DNA of 6,384 nt from Desulfobacterales bacterium (GCA_030669465.1 DAOVDN010000067.1:1-6384), one strand, 5' to 3'; positions 1-5,188 are shown, counted from the stretch's first letter. Translations and numbers: made by a program. The notes: a model not told the origin generated them from the letters alone.

Positions 1-168
1 TTGTATAACATGCCGCAGTTTTACATGATCTACTCTGATCTTAAGACCCGATACTTTCCTGCCGTTGCGGGATGTAGAGCGCACAACACCATTATGACAC
101 AAAATCATTCCCACATTGTCATAATCCGGGTGTTTTTTGATGGTATCAATAAGACCGGTAATATTCAT
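1..168 (-). CDS. moaE: MoaE-like molybdopterin synthase large subunit, 5' part only
   Basis: The first 56 codons of a minus-strand gene are visible; the rest lies beyond the left edge. The ATG (168-166) is preceded by GAGGAG with about 8 bases of spacing, a strong ribosome binding site. The protein begins MNITGLIDTIKKHPDYDNVG and continues with a segment containing GVVRSTSRNGRKVSGL and DHVKL. This resembles the MoaE N-terminal region, where a G-x-VR segment is followed by a conserved strand. MoaE is the catalytic subunit of molybdopterin synthase; it uses MoaD thiocarboxylate to put the two dithiolene sulfurs onto cyclic pyranopterin monophosphate in the cytoplasm. It follows mobA by 58 bases on the same strand, so the two are probably co-transcribed, and the shared pathway supports the call. 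The catalytic lysine region is outside the window, so the assignment rests on the N-terminus and the context. Confidence 0.62.
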   Translation of the reverse strand, partial: MNITGLIDTIKKHPDYDNVGMILCHNGVVRSTSRNGRKVSGLKIRVDHVKLRHVIQ

Positions 169-226
169 TTGATAATCTCCTCGGTCATGGATAGGAGCTT
201 ATTGGTTTCGCTTTCACACTTTTTCG

Positions 227-823
227 TTACGGACATAATTTTAGACAAGCTCCTAGTTCATCCGGAGTGTTAATATTAAAAAAAGATAATAAATCAGGAT
301 CTTTTTCGCGTAAAACTTTTTCCGGAAGTTTTTTGACGCGAACCTTTCGAAAAAATTGTCTAATCCGAAGCTCCCTTTGTATAAGATGTTGCTCTGCGGG
401 CTTAAGGCATTGTTTCGAATATACAGCACAGAGCGGCTCCAGCCCTTTTGAAGTTTCCGGTATAATGACGTCAACGCCGGGTTCAATCCCATCAACTATG
501 GTTTCAACCAATCCCCTTTTCAGGAAAGGTGTATCACATGCCGCAAAAAAAGCATACGGGCTGGTTGTAAAAAAAAGACCCGCATGTATTCCTGTCAAGG
601 AGCTTCGGAATGGAAAAATGTCCGTTACGATATTAAAATTCCACTCAATATATTGAAGCGGATCATTGGTAACCAGAATAATCTCTTCAAAAAGGTCTTT
701 AAACAGACTATATGTACGGTCTATGATCCTTTTTCCGCCAACATGGATAAATGCCTTGTTTCTGCCGGAAAAGCGCGAGCTCCGGCCTCCTGCCAATATC
801 ACACCGCTGCAAGGAAATTTCAT
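227..823 (-). CDS. mobA: Molybdenum cofactor guanylyltransferase MobA
   Basis: A 198-residue protein, the usual size for MobA. It transfers GMP from GTP to molybdopterin to make the guanine dinucleotide form used by DMSO-reductase-family enzymes such as formate dehydrogenases. Visible motifs are the nucleotide-binding loop ILAGGRSSRFSGRNKA (residues 9-24, with Lys23), SLTGIHAGL (75-83) in place of the usual GPLAGI-type motif, the metal-binding AACDTPF (94-100, Asp97), LEPLCAVYS (128-136) and the C-terminal FFNINTPDE (181-189), which is typical of the family. The ATG is preceded by AAAAGG ending 9 bases upstream. The start sits almost against the left arm of the 839-1234 inverted repeat, so its promoter must lie in or beyond that repeat. 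It is first of a probable mobA-moaE pair. CTP-using MocA-type enzymes are close relatives, but the overall pattern favours MobA. Confidence 0.9.
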   Translation of the reverse strand: MKFPCSGVILAGGRSSRFSGRNKAFIHVGGKRIIDRTYSLFKDLFEEIILVTNDPLQYIEWNFNIVTDIFPFRSSLTGIHAGLFFTTSPYAFFAACDTPFLKRGLVETIVDGIEPGVDVIIPETSKGLEPLCAVYSKQCLKPAEQHLIQRELRIRQFFRKVRVKKLPEKVLREKDPDLLSFFNINTPDELGACLKLCP

Positions 824-910
824 CTTAAAAAACCTTTTGGTAACTACTCAGCCACGAATAAACACGAATTTACACAAATAACAGCGATGCTGGCCTACGG
901 CTCGGAGAGA

Positions 911-931
911 TACTGGATACTGGATACTGGA
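911..931 (+). repeat. TACTGGA 7-bp tandem repeat, three perfect copies
   Basis: TACTGGA is repeated three times without mismatch. The same word occurs inverted at 1088-1108, making this the inner pair of the nested structure at 839-1234. Confidence 0.85.
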
Positions 932-1011
932 TAAAGAACTTCCCACCTATCTTGCCCGGCAACATCATCAATCCGTTCTGTACTCCTTTTCTACAGATTG
1001 AATAAAGAGGT

Positions 1012-1122
1012 TTATCTTCTTCCCCAAAGTCTGTAAGCGTTCATGAAGGTCTTGGTATAGGGCTCATCCTTCAGTGATTCGGTTTCATCCAGTATCCAGT
1101 ATCCAGAAACCAGTATCACGTG
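1012..1122 (-). pseudogene. Short open frame, possible remnant of a gene 3' end
   Basis: An open minus-strand frame of 36 codons ends in TAA (1014-1012) and is closed upstream by a TAG at 1125-1123. Its upstream third is encoded by the TACTGGA repeat. The rest reads DETESLKDEPYTK followed by TFMNAYRLWGRR, with a protein-like composition. There is no ATG with a ribosome binding site at its head (only an unsupported GTG). I do not recognise the family. It could be the tail of a gene lost by repeat-mediated rearrangement, or chance. Confidence 0.2.
1088..1114 (-). repeat. Inverted copy of the TACTGGA array
   Basis: Two perfect TCCAGTA units, then TCCAGAA and a degenerate ACCAGT. This is the complement of the 911-931 array, about 156 bases away, so the two can base-pair in single-stranded DNA or RNA. 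Confidence 0.8.
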
Positions 1123-1262
1123 CTAAGTAGCTGGAATAATGAGTTTTCACAAAAACTTGACACAAATGTTAAGATCTTACTCCATAGATGGCTATTCGAG
1201 TCCATTTGTGTCAATTCGTGGCTGAATAGTTACCAATTTTTAACAATCATGTCCAATAAATC

Positions 1263-1290
1263 TTGATTTCAGGCTAATGCATGATATAGA
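1263..1290 (+). promoter_or_regulatory. Possible sigma70-type promoter for pyrR-moaB
   Basis: TTGATT (1263-1268) and TATAGA (1285-1290) are separated by 16 bases in the AT-rich stretch upstream of pyrR. Transcription from here would pass through the tandem repeat (1381-1411) and hairpin (1412-1440) before pyrR. AT-rich DNA gives such matches by chance, so this is weak. Confidence 0.25.
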
Positions 1291-1380
1291 AAGAAGTAAA
1301 AATTAAATTATGATGAACTTGTAAAAAGTATAAAATTGCGGTTTTTCTAATTTTATCAAGTTTATAACGGTCTTAAATAA

Positions 1381-1411
1381 TTCGCAATTCCTAAATTCCT
1401 AAATTCGCAAT
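1381..1411 (+). repeat. CTAAATTC tandem repeat framed by TTCGCAAT
   Basis: Two perfect 8-bp CTAAATTC units (1391-1406) are framed by TTCGCAAT on the left (1381-1388) and again by TTCGCAAT on the right (1404-1411). This is a separate word family from the other repeats in the window. Confidence 0.6.
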
Positions 1412-1440
1412 CACCTGTAAAAAAGTCCTTTTTACAGGTG
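1412..1440 (+). promoter_or_regulatory. Perfect 12-bp hairpin in the pyrR leader
   Basis: CACCTGTAAAAA (1412-1423) and TTTTTACAGGTG (1429-1440) form a perfect stem around the 5-base loop AGTCC, ending 42 bases before the pyrR start. No T-tract follows on either strand, so it is not a standard intrinsic terminator. It may be a leader RNA element, a protein-binding palindrome or mRNA protection. The AGTCC loop recalls a short piece of the Firmicutes PyrR-binding consensus, but the rest of that consensus is missing. Confidence 0.5.
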
Positions 1441-1482
1441 CATCAAATTATATAACTTTGAAAAGGATAGTGGAAGAAAATA

Positions 1483-2016
1483 ATGAGCACATACGATATA
1501 ATTTTGGATGCAAAAGATATAAATCGTATACTAACAAGGATTACCCATAAGATTCTCGAAGTACATAGAGGTACAGAAAACCTTACCCTTATAGGTATTC
1601 AAACCCGCGGAGTTTATCTTGCAAAACGTATTCAGTCCAGGATTTATGAAATTGAAGGGATTAAAATACCAACGGGTTATATAGATATCACACTCTATCG
1701 TGATGATTGGACCCGGATCAGTCACCATCCGATTGTGCAGACTACGGATATATCTTTTTCCGTCGATAACAAACAGATCATCTTAATCGATGACGTTTTG
1801 TTTACAGGTCGCACCATAAGGGCGGCAATGGATGCTATTATTGATTTTGGGAGACCGGACCGTATTGAGCTGGCCGTGCTTGTTGATCGAGGTCACAGGG
1901 AACTTCCAATCCAGGCTAACTATGTGGGAAAATTTATTGAAACAAGGCGCTCGGAAACGGTAAATGTTTTACTTGCCGAGCATGATGGAGAGGATAAAGT
2001 TGTTTTAGAATTATAG
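1483..2016 (+). CDS. pyrR: PyrR: pyrimidine operon regulator / uracil phosphoribosyltransferase
   Basis: A 177-residue type I phosphoribosyltransferase-fold protein of normal PyrR length. The PRPP-binding loop IILIDDVLFTGRT is at residues 99-111 with the acidic pair Asp103-Asp104. Other PyrR hallmarks are GIQTRGVYLAKRI (38-50), GYIDITLYRDDW (65-76) and LVDRGHRELPI followed by ANYVGK. PyrR makes UMP from uracil and PRPP, and in Gram-positive bacteria it also binds pyr mRNA to control attenuation. Whether the RNA-binding role holds here cannot be seen. The ATG has GGAAG ending 6 bases upstream. No pyrimidine biosynthesis gene is adjacent; instead the MoaB/Mog gene follows after 17 bases, so the two probably share a transcript. 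Confidence 0.93.
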   Translation: MSTYDIILDAKDINRILTRITHKILEVHRGTENLTLIGIQTRGVYLAKRIQSRIYEIEGIKIPTGYIDITLYRDDWTRISHHPIVQTTDISFSVDNKQIILIDDVLFTGRTIRAAMDAIIDFGRPDRIELAVLVDRGHRELPIQANYVGKFIETRRSETVNVLLAEHDGEDKVVLEL

Positions 2017-2033
2017 AAATATAGGAAGATATT

Positions 2034-2537
2034 TTGAGCACAAAAGAGCACAAAAAGAGCGCTCCAAAGAAACTTAAGATAGGAATAATAACGGTCTCAA
2101 CCACTCGAACCATGGTGGACGATAAAAGCGGACGCTGGATCAGCAAACGAGCCGGAAAGGAAGGACATGAGGTTGTGCTTCACCGTGTTATTCCTGACGA
2201 AACCGAAATCATAACAGAAACGGTCCTTGACGTTATTCGTGAATATGATCCTCACGTTCTCTTGCTGACGGGAGGCACAGGTATAAGTAGCAAAGATGTT
2301 ACCATTGAAGCTGTGCGCCCATTGTTTGAAAAGGAACTTACAGCATTCGGACCCATTTTTGCGCAGCTCAGCTTTGAAGAGATAGATTCCGCCGCTCTTT
2401 TATCCCGTGCTACTGCGGGTGTGGTCGGAAAAACCATACTTTTTTGTATGCCTGGAAGCATTAAAGCGTGCAAACTTGCATGCAAGGCTCTTATCTTCCC
2501 TGAGATAGGGCATCTTGTAAAACATGTCCACGAATAA
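2034..2537 (+). CDS. moaB: MoaB/Mog-family molybdopterin adenylyltransferase-type protein
   Basis: A 167-residue protein with the complete MPT-binding (MoaB/Mog) fold: KIGIITVSTTR (15-25), DDKSG (29-33), VIPDE (52-56), LLLTGGTGISSKDVT (76-90), the distinctive SRATAGVVGKTILFCMPGS (124-142) and a C-terminal helix. By comparison with MogA, Asp55 and Asp88 match the two essential aspartates. The family activates molybdopterin by adenylation before metal insertion. MoaB and MogA cannot be separated with certainty, but the size and the SRATAG...MPGS region favour MoaB. The start is TTG with AGGAAG 5 bases upstream; the next ATG (codon 27) would remove the first beta strand. The first codons contain a 10-bp GAGCACAAAA duplication, giving a charged lysine-rich N-terminus. 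Confidence 0.88.
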   Translation: MSTKEHKKSAPKKLKIGIITVSTTRTMVDDKSGRWISKRAGKEGHEVVLHRVIPDETEIITETVLDVIREYDPHVLLLTGGTGISSKDVTIEAVRPLFEKELTAFGPIFAQLSFEEIDSAALLSRATAGVVGKTILFCMPGSIKACKLACKALIFPEIGHLVKHVHE

Positions 2538-2553
2538 TGTGGCGAAAAAGTGC

Positions 2554-2583
2554 TTGACATTGCTCAATTCTAAATGGTAGAGG
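2554..2583 (+). promoter_or_regulatory. Possible promoter for the first cytochrome gene
   Basis: A perfect TTGACA (2554-2559) lies about 100 bases before the cytochrome start. The -10 is poor (TAGAGG or GTAGAG at 17-18 bases spacing), which could mean dependence on an activator. A sigma54 reading was tested and does not fit. Confidence 0.3.
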
Positions 2584-2658
2584 ATTTCAAATTTTCAAAG
2601 GTTTCGTAAAGAGAGCAAATTTGGAACGGCAAGCCAGTTATCGTAGAGGAGACAAGGC

Positions 2659-3549
2659 ATGGGAGTATTTAAAAGAAAAACACGAACCGCATTATTCAGT
2701 AGTGCTACAGCGATGAAATCAATGGCTGTTATCGGTAGTCTTCTTGCAACAATCGTTTTGATTTGTACTTTTGGTTGTGAAGGTCTTAGGCCCTCGGCTC
2801 CGGCTCCCCAAGAAATAGAGAAAGTCGCTGCAGTAGAGCCAAAAGAGGCAGTCTCACCGGAAGTAACCAATGCTCACTGTGTTTTGTGCCACTTGCAGCA
2901 GCCTCAAACCATAGAGGCACGCGGAGGGAAGCATAAAAGCGATGTCGGCTGTCTGGACTGCCACCAGGAGCATCCACCTCAGGGCACAAAAGCCATCCCT
3001 GAGTGCAGCATGTGTCACAGCGGAGAACCCCATTATGAGCTCGAACAGTGTTCGAGCTGTCATTCCGATACCCATGCCCCCCTTGATTTAAAGCTGGAAG
3101 GTGAAATTAGCGAACCCTGCCTGACATGTCACCAGCAACAGGGTGATGAAGTGTCAAAGTACCCTAGTGCCCACACAGATGTGGCCTGCAATGAGTGCCA
3201 CGCAGTTCACCGGAAGATTCCGAATTGCATGGAATGTCATGACAAACACACCAAAGATATGGATTTCAAGGCATGTGTGTCCTGCCATCCTGTCCATATG
3301 CCCCTTGTCGTCACCTATCAGGAGCCCCCGTCTCATTATTGTGGAGCATGTCATGGAGAAGCGCTCAGCCTGCTTGAAAAGAATACGACCAAACACCATG
3401 ATCTGTCTTGCGCTTATTGCCACCGGGATAAACATAAAGTCATACCGCCATGTTCTGCATGCCACGGTCAGCCCCATCCGGATGCCATGCATAAGCAAGT
3501 TCCTGAATGTGGTGGCTGCCATAGCACGGCTCATGATTTAAAGGCATAA
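2659..3549 (+). CDS. Dodecaheme c-type cytochrome with membrane/lipoprotein N-terminus
   Basis: A 296-residue protein with twelve CXXCH heme-attachment sites; the first cysteines are at residues 74, 98, 116, 131, 154, 177, 190, 206, 228, 251, 265 and 284. Many further histidines (for example in the CHPVH, CHGQPHPD and CHSTAHD contexts) could be distal ligands, suggesting largely bis-His, low-potential hemes. The N-terminus is positive (KRKTRT) with a hydrophobic stretch at residues 22-39 ending TFGC40, a non-canonical lipobox, so it may be a lipoprotein or stay membrane-anchored; a proline/glutamate-rich linker (44-68) follows. AGGAG ends 7 bases before the ATG, which supports this start over Met19. 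The likely role is periplasmic or surface electron transfer; the redox partner is unknown. It is homologous to the next gene over its whole heme domain. Confidence 0.92.
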   Translation: MGVFKRKTRTALFSSATAMKSMAVIGSLLATIVLICTFGCEGLRPSAPAPQEIEKVAAVEPKEAVSPEVTNAHCVLCHLQQPQTIEARGGKHKSDVGCLDCHQEHPPQGTKAIPECSMCHSGEPHYELEQCSSCHSDTHAPLDLKLEGEISEPCLTCHQQQGDEVSKYPSAHTDVACNECHAVHRKIPNCMECHDKHTKDMDFKACVSCHPVHMPLVVTYQEPPSHYCGACHGEALSLLEKNTTKHHDLSCAYCHRDKHKVIPPCSACHGQPHPDAMHKQVPECGGCHSTAHDLKA

Positions 3550-3555
3550 AACGTA

Positions 3556-3648
3556 ACCGTTCAGAAGTTCAGAGGTTCAGAGGTTCAAAGGTTGGTAAAG
3601 TTAACGAAAGAAAGATAACCCTGAACGGTGAACCCTGAACCTGTGAAC
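3556..3648. repeat. GTTCAGAG 8-bp tandem repeat with an inverted counterpart
   Basis: The left array has four 8-bp units (GTTCAGAA, GTTCAGAG, GTTCAGAG, GTTCAAAG; 3559-3590). The right array has four TGAAC words (3622-3648) spaced 7-8 bases apart, in opposite orientation. The outermost left segment ACCGTTCAG (3556-3564) pairs perfectly with CTGAACGGT (3621-3629). It lies between the two cytochrome genes, so their transcript, if shared, would contain the foldback. Confidence 0.75.
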
Positions 3649-3753
3649 GCCTATAAATTATGTTTATTCTGTAATCCTGTCAAAAGGTCTTTTTTGATAG
3701 TGAAGAACTATTACCATAAGAGAAATATTAATCAGTGGATAAGAGTGAATGAT

Positions 3754-4617
3754 ATGACTACTTCAAAAAGAAAAGCTGTTACAGTTATTATTGTTGGAAT
3801 AATGGTTATGGCGTGGACTTTTTCTGTAGAAGCTGCCCAGCCGGTCGAAGAGTCGAAGAAGGTGTCGCCTTATGAAATGGAAATAAAGCCTCTTACGACC
3901 GCCGAGTGTGGTCAGTGTCATTTCTCTATTTTTCAAACCATCAAAGAGGAAGGTGCCAGGCACCAGATCGATTGCGTCCGTTGTCACACTCAGTATCACG
4001 TGTATAATCCTCGAAAGCAAAATTATGACCAGATCATGCCTGAATGCATTTCCTGCCATGTGAGCGCCAGCGGCGGGCCGTTCCACGGCGAAAATGAAAG
4101 TCTCACTCCTTGTCTGGTCTGCCATGCTGATCCGCATAAGCCGTTGGTAATCCCTATGTCGGAAATTGAGGCATCCTGCGCCCTTTGTCACACGAAGGAG
4201 GGTCATGAAATAAAAAATTACCCGAGCAGGCATACCAGCGATGTAAGCTGTGCCGACTGCCACGCAGAAAAGCATGGATATATTCCTGAATGCAGCGCCT
4301 GTCATGATTCACACAGCCCCAAGGTCGAACTGGCCACAGCGGACTGCATGACCTGTCACCCGGTTCATAAGCCAACAAGTATATCGTATGATGTGGAGAC
4401 ATTATCCACGGTTTGCGCGGGCTGCCATGATGTAGCATACGATTTGCTGCAGAAAAAAGAAACCGGACATACATACGTCAAATGTTCCAAGTGCCATCCC
4501 TCTCACAAGGAAATCCCTCCGTGCAGCAGGTGCCATGGAGAACCTCATGCCAAGATGTTGATAGATACGACAAAGTGCGGTGACTGTCATAGCATTGCAC
4601 ATGATCTGGCTAAATAG
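3754..4617 (+). CDS. Secreted periplasmic dodecaheme c-type cytochrome
   Basis: A 287-residue protein with twelve CXXCH motifs (first cysteines at 52, 74, 98, 120, 142, 166, 180, 198, 221, 244, 257 and 275). The N-terminus MTTSKRKAV, the hydrophobic core to residue 23 and VEA|AQ form a good Sec signal peptide, probably cut after Ala27, giving a soluble periplasmic protein. The frame is open back to a GTG at 3628, but that extension is encoded by the TGAAC repeat and would bury the signal peptide. I therefore chose the ATG at 3754, which has only a modest AAGAG 8 bases upstream. It shares segments with the previous gene: YPSxHT before heme 6, CHPVH at heme 8, IPPCSxCHGxPH at heme 11 and CHSxAHDL at the end. 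The role is presumably multiheme electron transfer; the exact family is not recognised. Confidence 0.92.
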   Translation: MTTSKRKAVTVIIVGIMVMAWTFSVEAAQPVEESKKVSPYEMEIKPLTTAECGQCHFSIFQTIKEEGARHQIDCVRCHTQYHVYNPRKQNYDQIMPECISCHVSASGGPFHGENESLTPCLVCHADPHKPLVIPMSEIEASCALCHTKEGHEIKNYPSRHTSDVSCADCHAEKHGYIPECSACHDSHSPKVELATADCMTCHPVHKPTSISYDVETLSTVCAGCHDVAYDLLQKKETGHTYVKCSKCHPSHKEIPPCSRCHGEPHAKMLIDTTKCGDCHSIAHDLAK

Positions 4618-4636
4618 GGGAGCAAAAAAAAGAACT

Positions 4637-4736
4637 ATCACGAAAGCACGAAAGTACGAAAACACGAAATAAGGCCTCTGGAAATCAAGTTTTTAACATC
4701 CCTTTTCGTGTTTTCAATCTTTCGTGCTTTCGTGAT
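4637..4736. repeat. Long hairpin built from CACGAAAG 8-bp units
   Basis: The left arm (4637-4670) contains four 8-bp units: CACGAAAG, CACGAAAG, TACGAAAA and CACGAAAT. The right arm (4703-4736) is its inverted copy, matching at 30 of 34 positions with the outer 18 perfect. The 32 bases between them would form the loop. It begins 20 bases after the cytochrome stop and ends 16 bases before the tRNA. It could stall transcription or protect the cytochrome mRNA 3' end, but no T-run follows, so it is not a canonical terminator. Confidence 0.85.
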
Positions 4737-4752
4737 TAATCGGGTCAAATAT

Positions 4753-4827
4753 AGGCACGTAGCTCAGGGGGAGAGCGCTACCCTGACACGGTAGAAGTCG
4801 TTGGTTCAAATCCAATCGTGCCTACCA
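4753..4827 (+). tRNA. tRNA-Val (anticodon GAC), CCA encoded
   Basis: A full cloverleaf folds by hand. The acceptor stem AGGCACG pairs with CGTGCCT; the D arm is GCTC/GAGC; the anticodon stem CTACC/GGTAG encloses loop CTGACAC, giving anticodon GAC; the T arm is GTTGG, loop TTCAAAT, then CCAAT (one G-U pair). The discriminator is A, followed by encoded CCA. U8, A9 and U33 are in place. GAC reads the valine codons GUC and GUU. No promoter is obvious between the upstream hairpin and the gene. Confidence 0.95.
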
Positions 4828-4959
4828 CTAATCTCTGCCACAAAACCAGCCCAGATAGATCAAAACAAGTGACACGATAAACCACGCGGCTGATCCTATA
4901 ACTATCTCGTTCCCATCGAAGTTCCGGAGCTTAAATATATATTCTCTTCCAAAAATTTT
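4828..4959 (-). pseudogene. Open frame with a C-terminal membrane-helix-like segment, no start codon
   Basis: A minus-strand frame is open for 43 codons between a TAA (4962-4960) and a TAG (4830-4828), which abuts the tRNA 3' end. It encodes GREYIFKLRNFDGNEIVIG followed by a hydrophobic stretch, AAWFIVSLVLIYLGWFC, then GRD. This looks like the tail of a small membrane protein. There is no ATG and no usable GTG or TTG before the helix, so at best it is a gene fragment; chance is possible in AT-rich DNA. The family is not recognised. Confidence 0.25.
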
Positions 4960-4985
4960 TTAACGCACGTATTTTCAATACCATA

Positions 4986-5013
4986 AGATTTCTCGCTTCG
5001 CTCGAAATGACAA
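4986..5013. repeat. Imperfect palindrome of a dispersed-repeat type
   Basis: The stretch centred on TTTCTCGCTTCGCTCGAAAT is an imperfect palindrome: ATTTC (4988-4992) pairs with GAAAT (5004-5008), with an inner GC/GC pair. From memory, phrases of this kind recur between genes in many bacteria. Only one copy is present in this window, so the repeat status is inference. Confidence 0.35.
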
Positions 5014-5068
5014 CTTCGGATAGTTTTCGTTCACACACTAAATAGATAATGAGGCGAGGAGAAGAATT

Positions 5069-5188
5069 ATGAAAAGTTTCAGCGGGTTTGAAAAAGAAGC
5101 AGGCTTTTCAATCACCGACTTTGACCGCGCTCTTGTTGCCTCCGGCGGATGGGTGGAATACTTTCCGGATGTGGGGTTTTGGTATTAA
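5069..5188 (+). CDS. 39-residue aromatic-rich peptide, candidate RiPP precursor
   Basis: An ATG-to-TAA frame of 39 codons has AGGAG ending 7 bases upstream (5057-5061), one of the best ribosome binding sites in the window, so translation is likely. It ends 2 bases before the radical SAM start. The N-terminal part is charged (MKSFSGFEKEAGF, ITDFDRALVAS). A Gly26-Gly27 pair is followed by WVEYFPDVGFWY to the end. Ten of 39 residues are aromatic and there is no Cys or His. This fits a leader plus short core modified by the adjacent enzyme, perhaps cut after Gly-Gly, but the double-glycine leader spacing is not canonical. Alternatives are a leader peptide for translational coupling, or the truncated head of an old gene. 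I recognise no family. Confidence 0.6.
   Translation: MKSFSGFEKEAGFSITDFDRALVASGGWVEYFPDVGFWY

Larger units (their letters stand above)
839..1234. repeat. Long nested inverted repeat with 10-bp tandem units in the outer arms
   Basis: The left arm starts GGTAACTACTCAGCCACGAA at 839 and continues as three 10-bp units of the form ACACGAATWW up to 880. The right arm (1204-1234) is the inverted copy: its reverse complement starts GGTAACTATTCAGCCACGAA, differing at one position in the first 20, then lacks one 10-bp unit and resumes with ACACAAAT. A second, unrelated pair (TACTGGA units at 911-931 and their complement at 1088-1108) is nested inside. No transposase, clear target duplication or intact gene is visible. 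It may be a non-autonomous mobile or REP-like element, or a foldback made by repeat expansion. Confidence 0.75.
824..1482. other. 659-base gap between divergent mobA and pyrR, filled with repeats
   Basis: No convincing intact gene is seen on either strand. From left to right it holds the mobA ribosome binding site (833-838 region), nested inverted repeats (839-1234) with a short decayed frame inside, an AT-rich stretch with a possible pyrR promoter, an 8-bp tandem repeat (1381-1411) and a perfect hairpin (1412-1440). Plus-strand frames running from 584 or 666 into this gap cross the repeats and are antisense to mobA, so they are not called. A TTGACA at 1157-1162 has no good -10 partner. Confidence 0.7.

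Noticed and set aside
267..934. Plus-strand frames of 71-129 residues opposite and upstream of mobA
   Set aside because: They are antisense to a clearly conserved gene or run through repeats, with no recognisable protein features.
839..1114. CRISPR array
   Set aside because: The units are only 7-10 bp, directly adjacent without unique spacers, and are inverted rather than all in one direction; no cas gene is present.
839..1234. Insertion sequence
   Set aside because: The inverted arms suggest termini, but there is no transposase frame and no clear target-site duplication; kept only as a repeat.
1412..1440. Firmicutes-type PyrR binding loop
   Set aside because: Only AGTCC matches; the CNGNGA loop and the GAGGYU side are missing.
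2551..2566. Sigma54 promoter before the first cytochrome
   Set aside because: The GC dinucleotides are wrongly spaced for the -24/-12 pattern and the -24 GG is absent.
3628..3753. N-terminal extension of the second cytochrome from a GTG at 3628
   Set aside because: The extension is encoded by the TGAAC repeat, has no ribosome site and would place 42 residues before a good signal peptide that starts at the ATG at 3754.
3143..4474. Long frames on both strands within the cytochrome genes
   Set aside because: They are shadows created by the repeated CXXCH codons; the heme-motif frames are clearly the coding ones.
4637..4736. Intrinsic terminator after the cytochrome genes
   Set aside because: The hairpin is strong, but its loop is 32 bases and no U-run follows on the plus strand.
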